From Agrocybe praecox (taxonomy: Eukaryota > Basidiomycota > Agaricomycetes > Agaricales > Agrocybaceae): DNA of 17,185 nt. The notes under the pieces were generated by a model that was given only the letters and a program-made list of their open reading frames with translations, had not been told where the DNA came from and ran no database searches. Location of the stretch: contig CAXHKQ010000189.1 of the NCBI GenBank assembly GCA_964017145.1, forward strand, positions 1-17,185. The letters run 5' to 3'. The position numbers were made by a program, and so were the translations under genes. Below, in pieces: positions 8,880 to 17,185 of this stretch. The number at the start of each line of letters is the position of its first letter. Positions within the stretch are counted from its first letter, which is position 1.

Positions 8880-8902
8880 TAAGTTTTTTTGAACGGGGTT
8901 AA

Positions 8903-9560
8903 GGTGATAAAGAGCAAAAAAATGTATGTTCGAAATGATAAAATGCTAAAATCGATGGCAATCGAGCCCCGGGAATCATTATTTTTAATAACACTAGTTC
9001 GTGTTTAATTGCATTTCATTGCCCTGAGTTTTATCAAGATGGAATTTCTACCAATCCTGACGAAATACAAAATAATTCACACTATCAAAGTGAATTATAT
9101 AATGTTTGTGCTATTGGACAATTACAAGAGCAATGTCCGCGAACCACCTTCAAAGGCATATAGCGACCAGAAGATAACATTAATGTACCAATTGGGATTT
9201 GGTCTTTTGTAGTAGCTTTCGAACCTTCAAGACTAACCAACGCGGTCGGTAGAGACGCCTCGTAGAAGAAAAGTGCTGGTTTCAATGCACACCCCACACC
9301 CCTAGTAAATGTCCAATTATTTAATTTGTAATTTCCTGTGATTTTTCATTGAAAAAAAACTATAAACATTTTCGTCGTTTCTTTTAAAAAAAATATGAAT
9401 ACTAGCAATAGTTGTTCGGTGTTTTCCTGTGATTTATACAAGGTGTTTCGACTATACATATATCGATCTATCGTGAAAAAATTTAAACTCCAAAATATCT
9501 ATATGATATCTATATATCGGTTTATTCGACATCGCTAGCGTAAACGCGTCGCACCGTAAA
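8903..9560. other. AT-rich stretch, no gene seen
   Basis: No coding signal is seen. A tRNA-like patch at about 9241-9290 has a TCGGTAGAG D-arm-like word and a weak B-box-like GGTTTCAATGC, but no cloverleaf. TTTCCTGTGATTT occurs twice (about 9331 and 9423). It is probably old repeat DNA. Confidence 0.4.
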
Positions 9561-11240
9561 TCCAATGTTACAACCGCCTCGCTGCTCGCTGCAAGCTGTG
9601 ATATTTGTGTGCGAGATAAACCCACCAACCGCAACGCGACGACCGACGACGATGACTACCACTTTTGCACACACACACACGCAATCTTATGCCACGGAAA
9701 GAAACGCTCAGTGCGCTCACTTTTTCATCAATGAAATTGCGGCTGCAATTCTCGGCGAATCGCAGCCGCCGGAGAATTATGCAAACAATTTCGCCGTGTT
9801 TTACTTCCGTGATAAGCGATCTGCGGGCGACGAATGTGTGTGATCATAATTTTGATCATGCGGTTGCGCGGCCGCCTCCTTTCGCCCTGCCCCCGCTCAT
9901 CATCCCCCCTCTTGATCCACCTCCGCGATCGCACTGAGATATGTAATCAGCAGCAACTAGTATCGAGCATCAAGTATGCGATTACGTTGCCCGTAATTAT
10001 TTTGTAATCGCAAAGCGCCCGGCTGCATCACTGCTTTTCTTTCCATTGCGCCATGATCATGTGCGCTTACGAACACACACGAGCACCCAGCAGCCCGGGT
10101 AACGAAAGTTTTTTTTTCCCTGGTCACGTTTAATGATGTCTTTCAAAATTCAAACATGCTTGCTGGTTGCGGGTCTGGTTCGTTGTTTATAATGCGCAGA
10201 CACACAGCACGCATAAAATATGATGCGTTTGTGCGGTTAATGAGTTTCGGCCTTATCTGCAGTCCGGATCGCGATGTAAAACACACACACACACGGACCA
10301 CAGACGCGCACAAACGCACATGCCACACATGCTACACGTATATGCTTGCGCTCGTGTGTTTGTGTAGCAGCGGAATTTGTATTCGTAAGTTTATTAATTC
10401 TTAATCGACTCGCGCGCAAACCCGCTCCGATGCGATCTCGGCTCGCCACGGCGCTTCGCTGCGGTCAATTGAATTCGGTGCTGCTGCTGCTGCTGCGCTG
10501 CGCAGGTCGGACGAGATGTTTCGTCAATTCATGATTGAAAAGTAATAGGCGGCTGTTAAAAACCCGAACACACACACACGGGTGATAATTAATAATAAAT
10601 CGTGTAATCTGGGACGCAACGCGCGAGCTGAGCGATTGAATGCGTGGTGGTGGCGCGTTTGTGGTGTAACAATAAATGTGGAAGTGACTCCGATCGTAAA
10701 TCGAATGCACGCAGACGCACGCGCACCTTCTTCGCGTCGCGACGACTCCGACATCCATAAATCCCGCGCGCAGTCGCACCGCAATGTTCTTGCACACAAA
10801 TTACACAGCACATTGAAACTAAACACCGCGCGCAGCGATCGTTCGCTCATGAATGAATTGCGATTGGGCACGCACGCGCACGGACGCCACGGGCGACATG
10901 TTGCCAATTTATGCGCAGCCCCGTCGTCGTCGTCGTTGCCATCGTTGGTCGTCGGTTCTGCGCTGTGGTCTGGGCCGGGTTGGGGGCGCCGCACACCCGC
11001 GATCAGCGAATACATTCATAAACCAAAATTATGCTCGTTTTATTAGCAATAATACGCCCGCACCGAACCCCGTCGACGGGACGGAACGGAACCCTCCGCT
11101 CTGCCTGAGGCCCACCGATCGACGGGACACGCGATTTATTCGCGCACAATTATTTGCACTCGCAGCGTAAATTACGATCATTTCCGTGGCGCTAAAGTGC
11201 AGCGCGTAAAGTGTGAATCGATTTATGATTCGTAGCATAC
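9561..11240. other. GC/CA-rich non-coding stretch with microsatellites
   Basis: The stretch contains (CA) tracts near 9669-9681, 10281-10294 and 10568-10579, a (CTG)n run at 10479-10496 and a (CGT)5 run at 10922-10936. Several frames of 60-163 codons overlap on both strands without domains. It is the GC-richest non-coding block upstream of the plus-strand TSP1 exon. It could hold that gene's promoter or 5' UTR exon, but I cannot point to a specific exon. Confidence 0.4.
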
Positions 11241-12728
11241 CAGACGTGGGGTGGAAAATTCGTATCTCTCATATGATAGAGCGCCACTACATTTGATTGT
11301 ATATTACCGACCTTCGAAACAAAAGTTGAAAATTGTGTTCGTTGAATTTACATATAACACGTGGGTCATTATTCAATATGTCTCATAAAGAACAACATAT
11401 TTGATACAGACAAAACTTATTATTATTGATCATAGTTATATTTGAGCCAGCCATAAAAATCCTATACACGAAATTTCATTAGTTTGGAAGTTATATTGTA
11501 ACACGCGGATCGACATAACCCGAAGTATGACGGAGAAGGTATTTCGAGAACTCACAATCGAACAAGATAAAAACATGTTGATTCTTCGGAACAGTGCTTA
11601 GGGCCGATCGAACGCAATTAAGCTAAGTTTTGTGATAAATTTGCGACAATAAAGTCTCCATGTCTTCATTACTGAACGTCTGAGTTCAATCGAAATACAT
11701 CTAATTGTACAAAGAGCGAAGAATCCCTTCCATAGCATACCTAATACACCAATAGGTTTACGTCTGTTTTATATTTTAGGCCTATGAATTCCGAAATGGA
11801 GGAGAAAATGTGTTCTTCCACCAAGACAATACAACAGTGTGACGAAAAGCTAAAAAAGAAGGACAAAATAAAAAAAAGGGCTCCCATTACGATTACGACT
11901 ACTATCAATCAACAAATTATTTAAACAAAATGCTCAAGACAAAGAGATTCCATTCAAGTAAGAAAATTAAATCATGAAAAAGGGCATTTTGCAAAGGTTT
12001 CTGGCGAATACATATCGATAGGGATCGAGATGTTCCAGGACCGTTGATTCAAGGCTATCGGCGTGAAAAGAAACTATGTAAAAGAATGTTAAAAGTGGTT
12101 ATCAAAAATGTTGTTCCTTCTGTGTCAGACCGGAGACTTTATGACCAACGTGTTATACCAGTTGGGCAGCCAACCACTAAAATTGTGTATATGTTTTTTT
12201 GTATTATAATTAAGTAACCATCCTTCCAAAGATACAAAACCGAAGTTGACAATTAATGGGCATATGGTTTGTTGAATATATCTATTTCATAGATTTTTGT
12301 CCGGATTCCGCACCAGCCGAAAAAAACTCACAAGTGGTTCCGAAATTTCGAACCAGCCATTTGAACACCAGAGTCTTTTTGTAGCGTATGAAGACCCAAA
12401 TGGTCAAGGAACAGGCACCACTGCCAGTGATTAATGTTGTTCATTGTTCAACCAAGACCTTAACATGACATGATATGATATGTCACTCAGCGACTGTTTT
12501 CTGTTTACAGTGGTCAAAAGAATGCACGCTAGAAACAGACTTTGCATCGATAGGTATTGCAAAATATGGGAATATTTCGTACTATACAAAGGGCATCGAA
12601 TAGTTGTTACATCGCTATATTATTACCAAGGCCTGGAAGTTAAGGGAAAATCTCTTTTTCCAGATCATCCTACAGAAAATTTATAACCACGATTATGCGT
12701 CACGTTTACGTACGATTGAAATTACCTA
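11241..12728. other. AT-rich repeat debris
   Basis: No intact gene is present. One frame (11795-11962) contains NVFFHQDNTT and later DYYQSTNYLNK. These recall the HQDN and SDY-LF-S-NFLN parts of mariner-family transposases, but with a stop between them and about 10 residues missing. The rest shows no recognisable structure. Confidence 0.35.
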
Positions 12729-13192
12729 TACTTTTTATCCACTTTTTCCCCCTTTTTGCCCTTTTTTGGACGTGAGGCCCTTTTTTCATCTATAATCCCT
12801 TTTTTAGACCCTTTTTCACCTCTATTCCCTTATTTCCTACTTTTTTGCCTTTTTTAGGCCCTTCAGAATATCTGCAAGATTTCATCTAGAGGCATACTGG
12901 TGAATGTTGATTTTTTCGTTAAAAAAAAGTTCTTTGAAAAAAATCGGAATATTTTTGTAATTTGTCTGAAAATATACAAAACATGTAATGTGAATACATA
13001 TTATCCAAGCAAATATATTGTGCTTGGTGCGATAATTGCATGAAGAACCAATTTCGCTTCGTCTTTCAACCCATTTTTCGAAATATCATCGAGAAATCAT
13101 GGATTTAGACCCTTTTTTCTTGTTTTTAAACCCTTTTTCACTGCTTTTAGCCACTATTTTAGGTCCCTAAAACGTACTTTTTAGGCCCTCAA
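12729..13192 (-). repeat. Degenerate AAAAAGGG / CCCTTTTT repeat blocks
   Basis: Two blocks (about 12729-12862 and 13107-13192) consist of irregularly spaced CCCTTTTT-like units every 10-20 bp on the plus strand, with variable short spacers such as GGACGTGAGG and CATCTATAAT. About 240 bp of unrelated AT-rich sequence lies between them. On the minus strand this is a run of AAAAAGGG units. The spacing and unit sequence vary too much for a CRISPR array. It lies roughly 130-600 bp upstream of the TSP1 exon acceptor, within the preceding intron if the gene extends leftwards. Confidence 0.6.
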
Positions 13193-13323
13193 GTTCCGGG
13201 CCTTGATTATTATTAATTGTATCGGCCTTCAATGCAACTACCAAACGATACGAATTGTCCAGGCTTGCTGTCATGTTTCAGCAATAAAATTCATACCCAT
13301 TTTCTCTTCTCCTTCCCTCGCAG

Positions 13324-15272
13324 ACCCACGTCCAAGCGGCCAAATCCCGCATCCTCCGCGAAATCGCCTCCGATCTTGGCCATCCAGCAGCCACCGAAAA
13401 CCACGACATACCCTCCTCATCATCCACATCGACCACCACCACCACCCTCTCGGAAGCGCTGCCCACGCCGGCCGCCTACTATCGTCGACCACCGCCGCCG
13501 CCGCCATCTTACCATCGATCCGCCGCACCGCCCCCTCGCCACCTGCTCGACCACAGCGATGAGCTGAGCTTGCGCGAAGCGCGTCGCGACTACGAACGCG
13601 GGTTCGCACCGCAACGGCAGCGACAGCGGCGACCACCGCCCGCCGCGCCATTCAACCGGCCACCCTCACTGTCCCGACGCTACAGCCAGCGTCAGCGCCA
13701 GCAGCACCACCGACGTGGCCACCCCAAGGGCGGCGCGTCATCGGGCAGCAGCACCGCGGCCCAGTTCTCTCGCTGGTCGCCCTGGTCGAAATGCGTGCGC
13801 AGCACATGCCGCCAGCAGCGCGAGCGTCACTGCTACAATCGGGCCAAATGCGGCACGTCGCGTCACATCGAGGAGCGTCGCTGCGCGCAGCACAGTTGTG
13901 CTCATGGGCAAAAATATTCGGCTCCGCCAAGAGGCCAGCACCAGAAACACCATCGGCACCATCAGTACTCATCGTACGAATCCGCCAGCAACGATCTGGA
14001 CGACGAGGACATCGACGGCGCCGATGAAGCCGACGAAGACTCGAACTCGGATTCGGGAATTTTCTACGTGGTCCGCAAGCCGCACCAGCGACCCACTTCG
14101 CATCGCTATGCGCGACCCAACAAGAAGAAGAAGATCGTCGTCGAGGTGCAAGACTACAATGATGACGGGCAGTACGATGCCCAGCCGGCGGCAGCGACTC
14201 GGCAGACGCTGCGGCATCGGCGACCGCAGGACGATGAAAATTCCTCGGGCAGCGCGGAGGAGTATGAGCAACATGACTATCAGCATCGCTACAATCAGCA
14301 CCGACCGGCGACAACCGCTCCGACTTTGTACTACGATGATCGGCATTCGCATCGACCGACCAGCTACTATCATCAACCCGCTCCAACGTACAGCCATCAC
14401 TACCCGCGGCGGCCTTCTGCAGGTGCTCCTCCGGGTCATCGGAATCAACACCGCTCGCACTCGCACTATGCCGTCAACGAGGACGAGGACGATCGTGGGT
14501 ACCGCTCGCAGTTGCACAAGAAGTACATCTGGGACCGGCAGATCGATTTCGCCGACACGCTGGGCGGATACAATGATCCGTTGCTGGCGGCCGCGTCCTC
14601 GGAGGACACGTCCGCGGAGCCGGCGGGTGGTGATGCTGATGCGGATCTGGTCGGAGCTGATGAAGAAGATGACAATGGTTACTCGCATCGTCGAACCGGC
14701 GGAAGCGCCCAACGGTCGACGGGCTTTGCGAGACCTACCCTGAATCAGGACCTCAACGAGCGATTGGATCGGAATTACGACCGATTTTTCGGCTCCGATG
14801 CGCAGCCGCATTACGATGCACAGACGGCATCATCAACAACCTCGACAACCGAGACGCCCATCATCAATGTGGACGACCAAACGACGGCAGCAGACGGCAG
14901 CGATGCGGACGACATCGAGGCCGACGATCTGGACGCCCTGGCCGAGTTGTATCCGTCCGCAGAGCCGGCTGGAAGCACAGCCGAACGACGTCAGTTCAGC
15001 CCGCTGCAGCGGCGCTGGGATCGAGCGGATGAGCAGTCCGCGAGCAGCGATTCAATGGTTGGAACGCTGAATTTTCAGGCTATTCCGACGAGGGGGACGA
15101 CGACGACCAATCGATCGACACCGTCGGCGTCATCGTTGTCGTCGTCGTTTCAGGAGAAGGCTGTGATCGAGGTGCCGGTGAGCGAGAGGCGGCCACTGGG
15201 ACCGGAGCGGATTTACGCCAAGTGGTCGAAGTGGCGCAAGTGCTCGGACAAGTGCATAACGACGAGACATTA
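13324..15272 (+). CDS. Internal exon of a thrombospondin type-1 repeat protein (partial gene)
   Basis: The exon follows a strong pyrimidine tract and CAG acceptor (13321-13323) and ends before a consensus GTGAGT donor at 15273. It reads open in one frame for 649 codons plus 2 nt, starting in phase 0. Residue numbers here count from the exon start. A complete TSP1 domain occupies residues 151-192 (13774-13899): W151 and W154 (WSPW), then six cysteines at 157, 162, 170, 176, 187 and 192. A second TSP1 begins at 634 (WSKW, C640, C644) and is interrupted by the intron after TTRH. Residues 1-150 are Pro-, Ser-, Thr- and Arg-rich. Residues 193-633 are rich in His, Tyr, Asp, Glu and Gln with acidic runs, and are probably disordered. 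TSP1 repeats are normally extracellular, so a secreted or surface/matrix protein is likely, but the signal peptide exon is not in view. The following intron extends at least far into, and perhaps past, the window end. I do not recognise the specific gene. Confidence 0.82.
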
Positions 15273-17033
15273 GTGAGTTGGGTTCGATTGGGGGGTGGAA
15301 AGGTCAACAATTGTTGGAATATGTTGATCGCTTTCATGCGCAAAGACTATCGTAACGATTACATATTCCGACACAAAAAATATACTCGCTTATCGTATGC
15401 AATTTGATATGCGTATTGTGTTCCTAAAATGAAAATCATAATAATTTTATTGTCTCTTAGGCATAGATTTTTAGTTGGAATTTTTTCAAGAGGCATTTGA
15501 ATAACCTAAATTTCATTCTGATATATTTTATGTATTATATTGATCCCAATTTAAGAGTTAATCGGGGAAGAACGTGGAGAAATGTATCTTTTCAAGCAGA
15601 ACAAATGAACACAAAAACCACTAAACAATTACAAAATATATAAAAATTCAATATACTCGATTCCATTTGTTATCATCATAAAATTATTTTGATTTTTGTT
15701 TTAGGAGTACAATACGCATGAGAAATTTAATACGAGAAGCTAGTCTCTCCAGAGTGGACTTTTGTCGGGTAGTGATATTTACAACTAACGATACTATGAC
15801 GCAATTTATCATATTGCTTGCTCTAAACAACACCAAAACCACGAAAACACGGTCCGTTCTAATAACGCGGGATTATCTCTAAATGTATTCCTATTTCGTA
15901 CCTTTGATGAACGTGCAACAAATGTCAGCCCGAAATAAACGCATAACTTTAAAATTCAAAAAGTCATGAATCGGAATGTAAAATGTAATTCTTTTTATGA
16001 TTATTTATCCATTCAACAGAACAACAACTTTTGATTTTAACAAAGGTATCGAGCATTCCGGAATACCTTTCAATTTTCGATTTTTTATGGTATCTTCAAC
16101 CTTCCTTGCTGCTGCAATACATTGCTTTTCCAAATCTTCGAGGTTTTTTGCATTAAGAATTTGTGGACTTCAATTGCCTTTTTACTAGAGCTCAGTTGCG
16201 GATCCAGGTAGGGGCTCAGGGGGCTATATTCGCGTTCTGAAGAATTCAGTGAAATATGTCACATCTTTAATATGGAACCAGTGAATACAAAAATAAAAAA
16301 TTTTGGCGATGTTTGACAGTCCATTTTTCGACAATTTCAAGTTTCGATCGAATTTGATAAAAGAATAACGGCAAAGAAATCGATTCATTTGATGTGTCTA
16401 GCGCCGAAAATACAAAAATAACCATACCAAAATATCGAACCTTAATCATTATATGTATTGAGTTTTATGGGTTTATTTTTCAAGCATGGAACGTATGTTT
16501 TTGCATGGTTTTCTTGTCTTTTATAACACAGTTTTCACAGGAACGTAATTTCTGTGTTTAAGGAGGTTTAGGTGAACAACTAACAGACATTCAAATATGT
16601 GATTCTTTTGATTGTGGCTTCGAAATATGAGGTGCGATTTTAAGATATGAATGCATATGACCGAAAGCATAGACCAAACTTTTGCACAATATAACATAAT
16701 TTCTTGATGAAAAGTGGCGTTTTAGAGTACATAACCCTAATATAAGCATTGGATTGGTGCTTTCGTAAGCCGCTACCTTTTATTCAGTGCAAAACATTCG
16801 AGGGAAAAAATAAACATCATGTTGACAAATAGTACACGACCACTGACGAAATAATCGATATATTTTTTTTCCTTTTGACTATACTAATAATTGTTTTTCG
16901 ATGAAAGGCGTTTTCTATGGTATAATCCTAATATAACATGCTAAAAATGATATTTAACGCCACAATCGTGTGATCAATTTGGTTGAAATTCGAAGAAAAA
17001 AATGCTAGATTTCGCTCTAGTAAAAAAGCTATA
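15273..17033 (+). other. AT-rich sequence after the TSP1 exon (intron, no next exon recognised)
   Basis: The consensus donor GTGAGT at 15273 makes this the start of an intron. I looked for an acceptor followed by a frame continuing the TSP1 cysteine pattern and found none before the window end. Repeat fragments are present (16005-16170, 16701-16942, and the SINE fragment that follows). Confidence 0.55.
16701..16942 (+). repeat. Pair of diverged direct repeats about 195 bp apart
   Basis: The segment around 16706-16747 (GATGAAAAGTGGCGTTTT followed by ACCCTAATATAA) recurs in diverged form at about 16900-16938 (GATGAAAGGCGTTTTCTA followed by ATCCTAATATAA). Order and orientation are the same. The sequence between and around them is AT-rich and gives no coding signal. 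It looks like a decayed tandem duplication or two fragments of one repeat family. Confidence 0.45.
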
Positions 17034-17083
17034 CACTGGTGCCTTAATAGTTAATGGGGTAAATGGATGTAGATGGTAGATGA
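17034..17083 (+). mobile_element. 3' fragment of the same SINE-like family
   Basis: The fragment contains ACTGGTGCCT at about 17036-17045, then TTAATGGGGTAAATGGATG and TAGATG-type tail units to about 17083. The copy at 1958-2051 has both blocks in the same order and orientation, but about 60 bp lie between them there against a few bases here. This copy is therefore either internally deleted or a related subfamily. No A or B box lies just upstream, so only the 3' part is present. Confidence 0.5.
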
Positions 17084-17185
17084 TGATTTGTGTATGGAGA
17101 AAAATGTATGATTTCATTCTCCATAAAAAAATCTTAATTTAGTGATTCGTTCAGAGTTCTCAGAGACTATACATTTTTACTGAAG

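Noticed and set aside
9241..9290. Third tRNA-like head (TCGGTAGAG and GGTTTCAATGC)
   Set aside because: The B box has an extra base and mismatches, there is no foldable cloverleaf, and no body or duplication was seen.
12729..13192. CRISPR-like array
   Set aside because: Units are short, degenerate and irregularly spaced, there are no unique spacers of constant length, and the genome is eukaryotic.
13652..14811. Minus-strand frames of 244 and 280 codons, and the plus-strand 342-codon frame 13715-14743
   Set aside because: All overlap the TSP1 exon and are by-products of its codon composition. Only the called frame gives TSP1 cysteine patterns and matches both splice sites.
15703..15740. TTTTAG acceptor as the start of the next TSP1 exon
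   Set aside because: The previous exon ends with TA, so joining to the following G creates a TAG stop, and the downstream sequence lacks the TSP1 cysteine pattern.

Overview
The window looks like nuclear DNA of an arthropod, most likely an insect. It has short GT-AG introns, a protein of the facilitated trehalose transporter (Tret1) type, tRNA-derived SINEs, Tc1/mariner-type transposons, and long non-coding stretches rich in CA microsatellites. The sequence alone does not let me name an order or species.

Only two protein-coding loci are supported. (1) On the minus strand, 3444-4968 is a complete three-exon sugar-porter gene (458 aa, 12-TM major facilitator type). Its first coding exon is only 55 nt and was placed from splice sites and reading phase; its 5' leader carries upstream ORFs. 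(2) On the plus strand, 13324-15272 is one large internal exon (649 codons plus 2 nt) of a thrombospondin type-1 (TSP1) repeat protein. One complete TSP1 domain is followed by about 440 mostly low-complexity residues and the first part of a second TSP1 domain, which is cut by the intron. The exons carrying its start and its end are not visible here.

Layout: 1-1030 CA- and GC-rich non-coding; 1040-2760 AT-rich with a tRNA-type SINE (about 1640-2051); 2760-3443 GC-rich non-coding; 3444-4968 transporter; 4969-5376 leader and proximal upstream DNA; 5379-7073 a nest of three TA-flanked Tc1/mariner-type elements, one inside another, plus a SINE; 7076-8150 CA- and GC-rich non-coding; 8153-8902 a long hairpin element with a repeated palindromic motif; 8903-9560 AT-rich; 9560-11240 GC- and CA-rich non-coding; 11240-13320 AT-rich repeat debris with a CCCTTTTT-type degenerate repeat; 13324-15272 TSP1 exon; 15273-17185 AT-rich intron or intergenic DNA with repeat fragments.

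The two genes show no sign of a shared function; they are neighbours separated by transposon-filled DNA. The most notable structure is the nested insertion at 5379-7073. There the innermost element sits exactly at the central TA of what would otherwise be a perfect 66-bp palindrome. Second is the hairpin at 8328-8879, whose palindromic motif recurs at 8161 with a paired base change that keeps the symmetry. I found no credible new gene system such as a defence system, CRISPR array or gene cluster.
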